Shown here one piece after another: positions 35,653 to 43,559 of a DNA stretch of 53,896 nucleotides. The position numbers and the translations under genes are program-made. Under the pieces are notes generated by a model. That model did no database searches. It worked only from the letters and a program-made list of their open reading frames with translations, and was not told the DNA's origin. Each line of letters starts with the position of its first letter. Position 1 is the first letter of the stretch. The DNA comes from Aquificaceae bacterium (lineage in GTDB: Bacteria; Aquificota; Aquificia; Aquificales; Aquificaceae): positions 1 through 53,896 of the forward strand of contig JALSHV010000025.1 in NCBI GenBank assembly GCA_026981975.1. Direction: 5' to 3'.

Positions 35653-36161
35653 TCTACATCGGATTGATATTGATCTTGATTATCGTTAAAGTTTTCCCTT
35701 TCCTTAACATTTTGGCTTATCTGTATATGATGCTTCCTCTTCTTATCTCCTCTGAAGAGGAAATAGGGTTTAAAAATTACAAAAGAGGAGTTCTTTACGG
35801 CTCTGTTCTCCTTCCTTTCATTGTTGTATTTTTCCCGAAAAACTTATGTTCCCTGTGGACTTTAAATCAAATAGGGGTTGCTGTAGCTGAGGAGATCTTC
35901 TTCAGAGGATACCTGATGTCCGCCTTAGGAAACTTAAAAACTTCTCTCCTTTTCTCTTTTGCTCACCTTATAAATTTTCCTACCGTTAATTCAGTGCTCA
36001 CTTTTTTCCCTTCCTTGGTATTCGGCTTTGCTTATATCAAAAGTGGATCTATTGTAGCACCTATAGTGTTACACTTCAGTGCTAATATGATATATTTCTC
36101 CCTTGCAGAAGAGTTCCCTGAACTTTACCATTTCCTTCAGAGAAAGCTGACCGGGAGCTAA
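35634..36161 (+). CDS. CPBP-family intramembrane metalloprotease (CaaX protease-like)
   Basis: A 175-residue, strongly hydrophobic protein with about five membrane spans. It carries the three CPBP/Abi motifs: EEIFFRGYL (Glu86, Glu87, Arg91), FSFAHL (His111) and HFSANM (His147), whose residues form the metal site in the Rce1 relatives. The start at 35634 (MHGRLL) lies 19 bp inside thiD. A TTG 15 bp earlier is a less likely start. The substrate is unknown. The last 93 bp overlap the convergent aroD gene on the other strand, covering the C-terminal tail after the HFSANM motif. Confidence 0.85.
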   Translation: MHGRLLIYIGLILILIIVKVFPFLNILAYLYMMLPLLISSEEEIGFKNYKRGVLYGSVLLPFIVVFFPKNLCSLWTLNQIGVAVAEEIFFRGYLMSALGNLKTSLLFSFAHLINFPTVNSVLTFFPSLVFGFAYIKSGSIVAPIVLHFSANMIYFSLAEEFPELYHFLQRKLTGS

Positions 36162-36749
36162 AGCTTCCTTAAGGGAAGCGTAACTTATAACGGATCCGAA
36201 TAAAAATCCCGCTATGCGGGAGATTCTTCCTATCTCCCCCATCGCTATTAGTATTTTGGGATATTTTTCTTGATAGGCAGTCCATAGTAAGCGAGCCACA
36301 TCATCGGAAGATCGTGGCATAACAGCTATTTTTGGAATAGCTCCGTATCTGTGACCTTCTCTGAGGATCTCTCTTAAAACCCAAGTAGGAGGTGTGAATT
36401 CAAAGTTATGGTAGGAAAGTATAAGCTTTCCCTTTTTTAGACGCTCTTTCACCTTTACTATCAGATTTCTTTCTCTTAACTCTAAATCTACAAAATTACA
36501 CAGCGGTGAAACTTTTCTGAAAATTTCCTCTCTTGTGGGAACTTCCCTGCCTCCTTCCTGAGGTATCCTTATAGTCAGGATTGTCCCAAGCTTCTCTTCT
36601 TTTACAGAGAGAACTAAATCTTCTACATAATCGGGATCTGTTTGAGTGAAGAGATCTACTCTTAGTTCTATTAAATCAGCTCCTTCTTCTTTTGCAATTT
36701 TCAAATTTTCTCTAAACTCCTTGTCCGAGAGAGGAACAGCTATCAGCAT
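36069..36749 (-). CDS. aroD: 3-dehydroquinate dehydratase, type I
   Basis: A 226-residue TIM-barrel enzyme of the shikimate pathway. EEGADLIELRVDLF provides the substrate-binding glutamate and arginine; ILSYHNFE has the catalytic histidine; PKIAVMPRSSDD contains the Schiff-base lysine; and the end has GSVISYASLKEALAPGQLS. It dehydrates 3-dehydroquinate to 3-dehydroshikimate and thus feeds chorismate to pheA. It lies 13 bp after nadD on the same strand but lacks a ribosome binding site; TATAAT ends exactly 6 nt before its ATG, so it may also be expressed as a leaderless mRNA. Its 3' 93 bp overlap the CPBP gene. Confidence 0.95.
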   Translation of the reverse strand: MLIAVPLSDKEFRENLKIAKEEGADLIELRVDLFTQTDPDYVEDLVLSVKEEKLGTILTIRIPQEGGREVPTREEIFRKVSPLCNFVDLELRERNLIVKVKERLKKGKLILSYHNFEFTPPTWVLREILREGHRYGAIPKIAVMPRSSDDVARLLWTAYQEKYPKILIAMGEIGRISRIAGFLFGSVISYASLKEALAPGQLSLKEMVKFRELFCKGEIYHISTEV

Positions 36750-36755
36750 GTTGAT

Positions 36756-36761
36756 ATTATA
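36756..36761 (-). promoter_or_regulatory. Putative -10 element for leaderless aroD mRNA
   Basis: TATAAT on the - strand is followed by 6 nt and then the aroD ATG, placing the expected start on the A of the ATG. It partly overlaps the nadD stop region. No Shine-Dalgarno is present. This is the same geometry as at the RND pump and GGDEF genes. Confidence 0.45.
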
Positions 36762-36762
36762 T

Positions 36763-37356
36763 CTAACGATACAATCCCTTTTCCTTTATGTAGAGTTCCA
36801 CTTTTTCCGGCACCATACAGTATATACTCTTGCCTTCTTTTACTCTTTTTCTGATTTCAGTAGCTGAAATATCAATTCTTCTTATAGGTAAAAACAGAAC
36901 TTCCTCTCCTTCTTTTACATAAGGGAAATGTTCCCTTAGATAATTACGGACTTCTTTTATCTTGCCTTCTCTGTCAACTATTGCAAGACGGCTAAGTTCA
37001 AGCACTTTTAAAGGATCTTTCCACAAGTGTAACTTAAGAACACTATCCGCTCCTATTAAAAAGAAAGGCTTTTTCTTAATTTTCGGAAGAATGTATTTCA
37101 GAGTATCAACTGTATAGGAAATTCCTCCCCTTTTTACTTCGCAGTCTTCTATTTCAAAGTAGGGTTCCCTTTCCACTGCAAGTTTAAGCATGTTTAGTCT
37201 GTCTTGTGGAGTTGCACTGTGAGTTTCTTTAAGAGGTGCTTTGTAGGCGGGAACAAAGATCACCTTGTTTACACCAAGGGTTTCTTTTACTTCTCTGGCT
37301 ATGATTACATGTCCTATATGGACAGGATCAAAGCTTCCTCCGAATAAAACCAGCAT
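36763..37356 (-). CDS. nadD: Nicotinate-nucleotide adenylyltransferase
   Basis: A 197-residue enzyme with the nucleotidyltransferase signature GGSFDPVHIGH, the KETHSATPQDRLNML loop, the GADSVLKLHLWKD segment and the C-terminal ISATEIRKRV motif, all typical of NadD. It makes deamido-NAD from nicotinate mononucleotide and ATP. It is divergent from the GGDEF gene across 22 bp. There is no ribosome binding site; TATAAT ends 8 nt before its ATG. Confidence 0.95.
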   Translation of the reverse strand: MLVLFGGSFDPVHIGHVIIAREVKETLGVNKVIFVPAYKAPLKETHSATPQDRLNMLKLAVEREPYFEIEDCEVKRGGISYTVDTLKYILPKIKKKPFFLIGADSVLKLHLWKDPLKVLELSRLAIVDREGKIKEVRNYLREHFPYVKEGEEVLFLPIRRIDISATEIRKRVKEGKSIYCMVPEKVELYIKEKGLYR

Positions 37357-37364
37357 GCTTGATT

Positions 37365-37372
37365 ATTATATT
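37365..37372. promoter_or_regulatory. Overlapping divergent -10 elements for nadD and the GGDEF gene
   Basis: In the 22-bp gap, TATAAT on - (37370-37365) ends 8 nt before the nadD ATG, and TATATT on + (37367-37372) ends 6 nt before the GGDEF ATG. Four bases are shared. Neither gene has a Shine-Dalgarno sequence. The + strand spacing predicts transcription from the A of ATG. Confidence 0.45.
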
Positions 37373-37378
37373 TGAAAG

Positions 37379-38812
37379 ATGTCTTTAAAAAATAAGCTTA
37401 TTCTTAGCACCTTTCTGATTTCAGGATTTCTGTTTCTAACTACGGTATTAATTTTCGTTGTTCTGTCTTTATACCACATAAACGAACATATATCAAAGAT
37501 ACATACGGAAGTAATAAGAACTTTTACTTACATTCAAAAAATTCTCGGAAAGAATTCAAATGAAGTATTTTTTGACTTGGGAAATTGTGGAATTTCTAAA
37601 AAGGGAAACTATATTCTTCTACGTGAAGAAGGGCTTTACATAGGAAGGGTTGCTAATTGCAGATTTTACGGAACCCACTTTACGAACGGTATAGAGTTTA
37701 CCGCTGAAGTTAACGATCTTTCATGGTTTATAGCTTACGATAGAGCAGCTCTTGAGCGGTTTGCTGAAAACAAACCGGGCTTTTTTGATAACTTTATAAG
37801 GGATCGGCTTGTTCTTAAGGATCTTATTCTTGAAGGGAAGTATTTACCGAATGTGATAAAGGATATAAAAAACATAACCGGCTACAAAATAGTAGATACA
37901 TACAAAAGGCTTGTTATGGATTTTCCCGTTTTGATAGAAGGTTCGGTTCCAATAGGTAGGGTTGTATTTATAAAGGATCTAACTCCTATTCTCAAAGAGC
38001 TTTTGTTTACTCCTCTTATATTCTTTGTTTATACAGTTATTCTTGTTGTAACTCTTTCTGTGGTTTTATTGCTCCTTTTCAACAAAATAATAAAGGATAT
38101 CCTTTATCTTAGGAAAGTAACTACAAAGTTTAAAGAAAGTGATTTTTCAGAAATCCCGCTTATGACGGAGAAACTCAGAAGAGAAAAAACAAGGGACGAA
38201 CTCTTCTATCTGAAAAGATCGGTTCTTACTATGGCTCAAGAACTGGAGGCTCTTATAACCCAACTCCAAAGTGAAAAGGACAGACTTGAAGAGCTTGCTT
38301 ACAGCGATCCTTTAACGGGTTTAAGCAATCGGCGCTTTTTCTTGGAAGAAACAAAAAGAGCTATAGAATACGCCCGCAGATACGGTGAACCTGCTTCTGT
38401 GCTTATGCTTGACATAGACAATTTTAAACTCATAAACGACGAATACGGTCACGATGTAGGGGATATAGCTCTTAAGAAATTGGCGGAAGTTATTAAAAGA
38501 AACATAAGAGGATCGGATATAGCCGCCCGTTTCGGTGGAGAGGAATTTGTGGTTTTTCTACCGCGCACCGATGAAAGAGGAGCAGAACTGGTAGCGGAGA
38601 GAATAAGAAGAGATTTTAAAAAAGATCCGATAAAAGTTGATAATCGCGAAGTTCTTACAACTGTAAGCATAGGTGTGGCGGAACTCGATAGGGAAGACGA
38701 TATTGAAGATCTTATAAAAAAAGCTGATACAGCTCTTTACAGAGCCAAGAAAACAGGTAAGGACAAGGTTATAAGGTTTTCAAGTATAGAGGAAAATCCT
38801 CGGCAGGGTTAG
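37379..38812 (+). CDS. Membrane-bound diguanylate cyclase (GGDEF domain)
   Basis: A 477-residue protein with an N-terminal span (about residues 8-30), a periplasmic sensor of ~190 residues, a second span (about 213-235), a HAMP-like linker and coiled coil (to about 305), and a GGDEF domain. The active site reads GGEEF (386-390), and the product-inhibition site RGSD (377-380) sits at the correct distance. DPLTGLSNRR marks the domain start. It should make cyclic di-GMP from two GTP in response to a periplasmic signal and be feedback inhibited. Cyclic di-GMP often controls type IV pili, but no direct link is shown here. The 3' end overlaps the convergent oxidoreductase by 44 bp. Confidence 0.94.
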   Translation: MSLKNKLILSTFLISGFLFLTTVLIFVVLSLYHINEHISKIHTEVIRTFTYIQKILGKNSNEVFFDLGNCGISKKGNYILLREEGLYIGRVANCRFYGTHFTNGIEFTAEVNDLSWFIAYDRAALERFAENKPGFFDNFIRDRLVLKDLILEGKYLPNVIKDIKNITGYKIVDTYKRLVMDFPVLIEGSVPIGRVVFIKDLTPILKELLFTPLIFFVYTVILVVTLSVVLLLLFNKIIKDILYLRKVTTKFKESDFSEIPLMTEKLRREKTRDELFYLKRSVLTMAQELEALITQLQSEKDRLEELAYSDPLTGLSNRRFFLEETKRAIEYARRYGEPASVLMLDIDNFKLINDEYGHDVGDIALKKLAEVIKRNIRGSDIAARFGGEEFVVFLPRTDERGAELVAERIRRDFKKDPIKVDNREVLTTVSIGVAELDREDDIEDLIKKADTALYRAKKTGKDKVIRFSSIEENPRQG

Positions 38813-40160
38813 CCAAAGCTCTTAGAAGAAGATCTTCTATCATTCTCTTTTTAATAGGAGTAACTGTTTTTCTCTGCTTGAGGAAGCTGTGAAACAGAAC
38901 ACCTGAAGCTTCTAAACCCATACCTGAAGTAAGAAGGACTTTTTCACACCATCGGCGGGTTTTTTCTGAAAGTAGAGTATTTTTAACACTTACAGAATTA
39001 TACGAAGGAATGCCTACAAATTGATAACCTATGATCTTTCCTTCTTTAAAGAAAATCTTTACAATACGGTTGTCCTTTTCTATTAGCAAAGCTTCTTCTT
39101 CATTTCCAAAAACACCTCCACTACCGGCGGTAACACTTCTTGTCTTAACAGCGTTGTAGTCCACAAGTCCAGGATTTTTGACTTTAACACCCGCCATATT
39201 AAAACCCGCTATGTATCCCGCTTGCTGTGCTGCGGGAAAAAGAGCAATCCATCGGTGATTTCCCCATACATCTATACCTGATGCTATATCTCCAGCAGCA
39301 AAAACATCGGGATCACTTGTCTGTTGATACTCGTTGACGATTATACCCCCCAATTGCCTGCCTGTTTCGGGATCTTCGTGAATCCTTATATCTGTTCCCT
39401 CAACCAGCTGAGTTCTGGGTCTTACTCCTGCGGACAGAATAACAAGATCAGCTTTTAAAAATAGCCTTTTATCCGAACCTCGCGGTTTTATTTCAACTGC
39501 TTCAACCTTTTTCTCTCCTTGAAAGGAAACAACTTGATGTTCAAGGTAGAGCTTAACTCCTGTTTCCTTTTCAAAAACTTTTCCGTATATACTGCCCATT
39601 TGGGAGTCAAGCATTCTGGGAAGAACTCTGTCAAATATTTCCACTACAGAAACATTCACACCTAAGTGATGTAAAGTTTCAGCGTCTTCTATACCTATTG
39701 GTCCTGCACCTACAACTACAGCGTTTCTTACTTTTCCTGATCTTATGAGATCTCTTATTCTCTCCGCTTCCCTTAGCGTTTTAGCGGGAGTTATTCCCTC
39801 AAGTTCAACTCCGTCAACGGGCGGTATAAAAGCGTAAGCACCTGCCGCCAATAGACATTTATCGTAGGAGATTTCTTCACCTTTTTCCGTGATTACTGTT
39901 TTTTTAGCGTTATTTACTCTATAAACCGGTGTATTTTTTCGGAAATCTACATTGTATTTTTCATAAAAAGATTCTCCTCCCTTATAAAAAAGAGCAGAGT
40001 TGTGAATATCACCTCTTATTACGTTTTCAAGGCAGTTGGGAGCGTAAGTGGGACAGTCTTCGGCACTCAATACTATTAGCTCACTTTCTTTATCAATACT
40101 TCTGAAAGCTTCTACCGCACAAGACGCAGCTGGTCCGTTGCCTACGACAACGACTCTCAT
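38769..40160 (-). CDS. FAD-dependent NAD(P)-disulfide oxidoreductase family protein (NADH oxidase / CoA-disulfide reductase-like)
   Basis: A 463-residue flavoprotein. The start at 40160 (MRVVVVGNGPA) is backed by GGAGGTAAT. It has the N-terminal FAD dinucleotide fold (VVVGNGPAASCAVEAF), the NAD(P) fold (AVVVGAGPIGIEDAETL), the second FAD motif VFAAGDIAS, and a C-terminal dimerisation domain. Cys43 in PNCLENV lies where NADH oxidase, peroxidase and CoA-disulfide reductase carry their redox cysteine, and Cys36 is close by. The exact substrate cannot be assigned. Its start is one base after the pepA stop and its ribosome binding site lies inside pepA, so the two are coupled. Confidence 0.85.
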   Translation of the reverse strand: MRVVVVGNGPAASCAVEAFRSIDKESELIVLSAEDCPTYAPNCLENVIRGDIHNSALFYKGGESFYEKYNVDFRKNTPVYRVNNAKKTVITEKGEEISYDKCLLAAGAYAFIPPVDGVELEGITPAKTLREAERIRDLIRSGKVRNAVVVGAGPIGIEDAETLHHLGVNVSVVEIFDRVLPRMLDSQMGSIYGKVFEKETGVKLYLEHQVVSFQGEKKVEAVEIKPRGSDKRLFLKADLVILSAGVRPRTQLVEGTDIRIHEDPETGRQLGGIIVNEYQQTSDPDVFAAGDIASGIDVWGNHRWIALFPAAQQAGYIAGFNMAGVKVKNPGLVDYNAVKTRSVTAGSGGVFGNEEEALLIEKDNRIVKIFFKEGKIIGYQFVGIPSYNSVSVKNTLLSEKTRRWCEKVLLTSGMGLEASGVLFHSFLKQRKTVTPIKKRMIEDLLLRALANPAEDFPLYLKTL

Positions 40161-40161
40161 A

Positions 40162-41607
40162 TTACCTCCGAAGTATATACTCAACACAAGTTCTTACTCC
40201 AAATCCGGTAGCTCCTTGGATGTAATAGCCGTAATCTTCCTTAGACCACGCAGGACCCGCTATATCAAGGTGTATCCATTCTATCCCCTTATCTACAAAT
40301 TCTTCTAAGAACATGGCAGCGGTAATAGCTCCTCCGTATCTGCCTCCTGTATTTACTACATCTGCCGGACCTTTTTTTATCTTCCTTCTAAGTCTTTCAT
40401 CGTCTAAGGGAAGCTCCCACAGTCTTTCTCCTGTATCCTTAGCTATCTTTTTGAAAACTTCTCCGAAGTTCTTTGAATTGGTAAAGAGTCCTGCGGTGTA
40501 TTCTCCCAAAGCTACCATACAAGCTCCGGTCAGTGTGGCAAGATCTACTATTCGGCGGGGCTTGAGTTCCGACGCGTAAGATAAAACATCAGCAAGTGTA
40601 ACCCTGCCTTCCGCATCTGTATTGTCAATTTCTATGTATTTACCGTTTTTTGCTTTTATTATGTCATCTGGCCTGTAAGCACTTCCCGAAGGCATGTTTT
40701 CAGCAGCTCCTATAAGTCCGTGAACTTCTACGGAAGGCTTAAGCAAAGCTACAGCTCTCATTATACCCAAAACAGCGCAAGCACCTGCTTTATCCATTTT
40801 CATTGTTCTCATATAGTCTCCCGGTTTTATGTTTAAGCCACCGCTGTCAAAAGTTAATCCCTTTCCCACCACCGCTATTTTTTCCCGTATTTCTCCCTCT
40901 GGCTTATAAATAAGGTGGATAAATCTGGGAGGAGTAGAAGATCCCTTTCCCACACTCCAAAGAGCGTTCATTCCCATTTCTTGAATTTCCTTTTCATTGT
41001 AGATCTTACATTCAAGATCCAAGCTATCAGCCAGTTTCTTAGCCTCTTGGGCAAGAGTAAGGGGGTTTATCACATTTCCCGGCTGATTTACAAGATCTCT
41101 TGTATAGTTTTGAGTTTCCGCCAAGATCTTTCCTTTTTCTAAGGATTTTTGATCCGCGTTATACACTAATATCTCCTTTATCTCAAAGTCCTCTTTCTTA
41201 GATTTGTAACGATCAAAACTGTAACTTCCCAAAACAGCTCCTTCCGCTAAGGCTTGTGATATAAGCGATGATATTCTGGGGGATAAAAGGATAGTTTCTT
41301 CCACTTTGTCTTTTTTGAGTTTTTTAACTGCCAGTGCGGATACTCTCCTGAAAGTATCGGTGCTCAGTTTCTTTCTTTCTCCCAGTCCGAATACGTAAAC
41401 CAGTTTTATCTTCTGATCCGGGAAAAAAAACTTTTCGCTTTCTCCTTCTTTACCTTTAAAGCCGCTGAGATCAAAGGCTTTTCTTATAAAAGAGGAGTAT
41501 CTTCTACCCAGCTTAGATAATATTCTAAAATCTTCTTTGTAAACAAAAAGAACAACAGATTTGGGAGATATATCCCTGAGTTTACCACTGAAAGCTTTTA
41601 TATCCAT
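40162..41607 (-). CDS. pepA: Leucyl (cytosol) aminopeptidase, M17 family
   Basis: A 481-residue enzyme. The start ATG at 41607 follows AAGGAGGCAACAGG; a TTG 18 bp upstream overlaps that site and is less likely. The N-terminal domain is followed by the catalytic domain, which has the metal ligands in GKGLTFDSGGLNIK and MRTMKMDKAGA, and the M17 signature NTDAEGRVTLADVL. It removes N-terminal residues from peptides as a hexameric two-metal peptidase, and in some bacteria PepA also binds DNA. It is the first gene of a pair with the FAD oxidoreductase and diverges from the KaiC-like gene. Confidence 0.95.
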   Translation of the reverse strand: MDIKAFSGKLRDISPKSVVLFVYKEDFRILSKLGRRYSSFIRKAFDLSGFKGKEGESEKFFFPDQKIKLVYVFGLGERKKLSTDTFRRVSALAVKKLKKDKVEETILLSPRISSLISQALAEGAVLGSYSFDRYKSKKEDFEIKEILVYNADQKSLEKGKILAETQNYTRDLVNQPGNVINPLTLAQEAKKLADSLDLECKIYNEKEIQEMGMNALWSVGKGSSTPPRFIHLIYKPEGEIREKIAVVGKGLTFDSGGLNIKPGDYMRTMKMDKAGACAVLGIMRAVALLKPSVEVHGLIGAAENMPSGSAYRPDDIIKAKNGKYIEIDNTDAEGRVTLADVLSYASELKPRRIVDLATLTGACMVALGEYTAGLFTNSKNFGEVFKKIAKDTGERLWELPLDDERLRRKIKKGPADVVNTGGRYGGAITAAMFLEEFVDKGIEWIHLDIAGPAWSKEDYGYYIQGATGFGVRTCVEYILRR

Positions 41608-41668
41608 TCCTGTTGCCTCCTTCAAATAATAGATGATATAGTTTACCCTGAAGAAGGAGGTAAAAGTA
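41608..41668. promoter_or_regulatory. Divergent promoter region of pepA and the KaiC-like gene
   Basis: A 61-bp gap with an AAGGAGG-type ribosome binding site for each gene. A -10 candidate for + is TATAGT (41637-41642); for - TATATC (41640-41635) or TATTAT (41631-41626). The candidates overlap in the middle. No clear -35 elements are seen. Unlike the leaderless pairs, both genes have a normal leader. Confidence 0.35.
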
Positions 41669-42550
41669 ATGGAAAAAGATCACCGACATCACGAAGATTA
41701 TGAAAAACCAAAAGTTGTGGAAGAAGGTATATGGATAGCGGGAGAAGCTGTAAGGAAAGCTCCTAAGCTCAGGGGTGTGCCTACGGGAGTTGAAGGTTTG
41801 GACGAATTGTTCTTTTACTCAAGAATTGAAGAAGGAAAAGTTGTAAAAAAGCCCTTAGGAGGTATTCCGGAATACGCGGTAGTTAATCTTACGGGAGTTT
41901 CTGACACGGGAAAATCTCTTATGGCGGAACAGTATACCCTTAAACAAGCTCAAAGGGGTGAAGGTGTGGCTTTCATTACCGTTGAAAACCCTGCTCCCTT
42001 CGTTACCATGAGTCTTAGGGAAAGAGCTACAGCAATGGGAATAGAGTTCTCTTCGGTAGAGGATAAAATAGTGCTCATAGACGCTGCAAGCCATTCTTCA
42101 CTCAGAGACAACATTCCCAATCTCTTAGCAACCTTGGCTTACGCTATAAGGAATTACAAAATAAAGCATACAGTTATAGACTCCGTCACCGGTCTATATG
42201 AAGCTCGGGAAATGATGGCGCGTAGTATAGTAAGACAACTGTTTAACTTTATGAAAAAGTGGTATCAAACCGCGTTGTTTGTATCTCAAAAAAGAAGCGG
42301 ACATGAAGAACTCTCAGCGGAAGCGGCGGGTGGTTATGCGGTCAGTCACATAGTTGACTGCACTATGGTCCTTGCTAAAGAGCTTATAATGACAAGGAGT
42401 CAATCAAATCTATACGGTAAACCCTTAGGAGATGTCGTTAGACTGTTCAGAATAGACGGCTGTCGTCTTTGCGGACATGATACCAAAACCCATTTCTTAG
42501 AGATAACGGATACGGGATTGGTGAAAATAGGAGAAGTTCTCGTAAAATAA
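41669..42550 (+). CDS. Single-domain KaiC-like RecA-fold ATPase
   Basis: A 293-residue protein with the KaiC/RadA-type entry motif GVPTGVEGLDELF, Walker A GVSDTGKS (76-83), a Walker B strand HTVIDSVTGL, and a late CxxC-x-H-x4-H cluster (Cys265, Cys268, His270, His275) that could bind zinc. The N-terminus is rich in histidine and acidic residues (MEKDHRHHEDYEK). In the usual catalytic position it has VENP rather than the paired glutamates of KaiC. It is not a clock KaiC; single-domain relatives are broadly spread and mostly uncharacterised. The start has AAGGAGGTAA. A small XRE regulator follows after 40 bp. Confidence 0.82.
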   Translation: MEKDHRHHEDYEKPKVVEEGIWIAGEAVRKAPKLRGVPTGVEGLDELFFYSRIEEGKVVKKPLGGIPEYAVVNLTGVSDTGKSLMAEQYTLKQAQRGEGVAFITVENPAPFVTMSLRERATAMGIEFSSVEDKIVLIDAASHSSLRDNIPNLLATLAYAIRNYKIKHTVIDSVTGLYEAREMMARSIVRQLFNFMKKWYQTALFVSQKRSGHEELSAEAAGGYAVSHIVDCTMVLAKELIMTRSQSNLYGKPLGDVVRLFRIDGCRLCGHDTKTHFLEITDTGLVKIGEVLVK

Positions 42551-42590
42551 TATAAAAAGAACACGAAATATACAAAGAGGAGGTGCGACT

Positions 42591-42806
42591 ATGGTGGGAG
42601 AGAGGATAAGAAAAATAAGGGAAGAAAAAGGGTTGTCCGTTCCCGAATTTGCCAAAAGAGTAGGTATCCCTGAGCTTAGAATCAGAGAAATAGAAGAAGG
42701 GAAAATAGATCCCTGTGAAGCCACGCTGGTGTATATTTCAAAACTTTTCGGAGTAGATTTTCACTGGCTCAAAGAAGGGAAAGAAGAGGTCATCAGAGTG
42801 AGTTGA
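42591..42806 (+). CDS. Small XRE-family helix-turn-helix regulator
   Basis: A 71-residue protein that is almost entirely one Cro/CI-type helix-turn-helix domain (IRKIREEKGLSVPEFAKRVG, then LRIREIEEGK and LFGVDFHWL). The start follows GAGGAGGTGC. It is likely co-transcribed with the KaiC-like gene and could regulate it. Its 3' end overlaps the convergent ferredoxin gene by 14 bp. Targets are unknown. Confidence 0.88.
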   Translation: MVGERIRKIREEKGLSVPEFAKRVGIPELRIREIEEGKIDPCEATLVYISKLFGVDFHWLKEGKEEVIRVS

Positions 42807-43323
42807 GAATTTCACCAAAAACTTCTTTTAGCAATTTTGAGTCTATACGGCGACTTAAATGACGGGCTGAGGGTATTTTTTCTGTTTCCACAAAGTAAAG
42901 ACAGTTGGTAACACATTTCATAACACAGGAAGGTAGTAATCCTCTGTCTACCCTTTTGTAGCAGTAATCGCACTTTTCCACCTTCATCGTTTCGGGATTA
43001 AAAGATACAGCTCCGTAAGGACAAGCTATTATGCAGGCTTTACAACCTATACACAGAAGACTTTCTAAGTAAACTATACCGTCCTTTTTTCTTTTTCTCA
43101 TAGCGGAAGTAGGGCATGCCATTACACAGGGAGCAGGGTCACAGTGAAAGCAGTTCATAGGAAGAAAGAAACTATCGGGTTGATCTGAGATTCCTTCTAT
43201 ACGAAATACTTTCATCGGACGTATGCTTGCTCTGAAAAGCTCTTTTTCCTGCAAACAAGCTACTTCACAAGAAAGACAACCTATACATCTGTCAAGATCA
43301 ATAAGCATTACGGGACGTTTCAT
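42793..43323 (-). CDS. Four-cluster 4Fe-4S ferredoxin, electron-transfer subunit of molybdoenzyme or hydrogenase type
   Basis: A 176-residue protein with 17 cysteines in four groups: CIGCLSCEVAC, CFHCDPAPCVMAC, CIGCKACIIACPYG and CDYC...CVMKCVTNC. This is the DmsB/NrfC/HydN-like pattern that carries four 4Fe-4S clusters between a catalytic and a membrane subunit. No catalytic partner (molybdopterin enzyme, hydrogenase) is near. It has no signal peptide and should be cytoplasmic. It overlaps the yggT stop by 4 bp (ATGA) at the tail of the ribosomal-protein run, so it is presumably co-transcribed with that run. Its partner cannot be named. Confidence 0.88.
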   Translation of the reverse strand: MKRPVMLIDLDRCIGCLSCEVACLQEKELFRASIRPMKVFRIEGISDQPDSFFLPMNCFHCDPAPCVMACPTSAMRKRKKDGIVYLESLLCIGCKACIIACPYGAVSFNPETMKVEKCDYCYKRVDRGLLPSCVMKCVTNCLYFVETEKIPSARHLSRRIDSKLLKEVFGEILNSL

Positions 43324-43559
43324 CTTGCAAGAAGGCGGTCTATGACTATAAGAATGAATATAAGAATTGCAGGGGACAGATCTAAACCGCCTACAGGCGG
43401 TAGTATCCTTCTTAAAGGAGCAAGCATAGGTTCTATTAATTTGTCAAGATACCAGTAAAACCTGCTTTCCCTTAATTGGGGAAACCAAGAAGCAAGGGCG
43501 TGAATGAAAACAAGCACTATAAGTAACTGAATGAGAAAATGAAGTATCTTGGGAAGCAT
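43320..43559 (-). CDS. YggT family membrane protein
   Basis: A 79-residue protein with two membrane spans (about 5-25 and 58-77) joined by a loop with the family pattern LIEPMLAPLRRILPPVGGLDLSP. YggT proteins are widespread in bacteria and plastids and have been linked to membrane-protein organisation or ion homeostasis, but the molecular role is unsettled. It begins at the last base of the rplQ stop and overlaps the ferredoxin gene by 4 bp. Confidence 0.88.
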   Translation of the reverse strand: MLPKILHFLIQLLIVLVFIHALASWFPQLRESRFYWYLDKLIEPMLAPLRRILPPVGGLDLSPAILIFILIVIDRLLAR

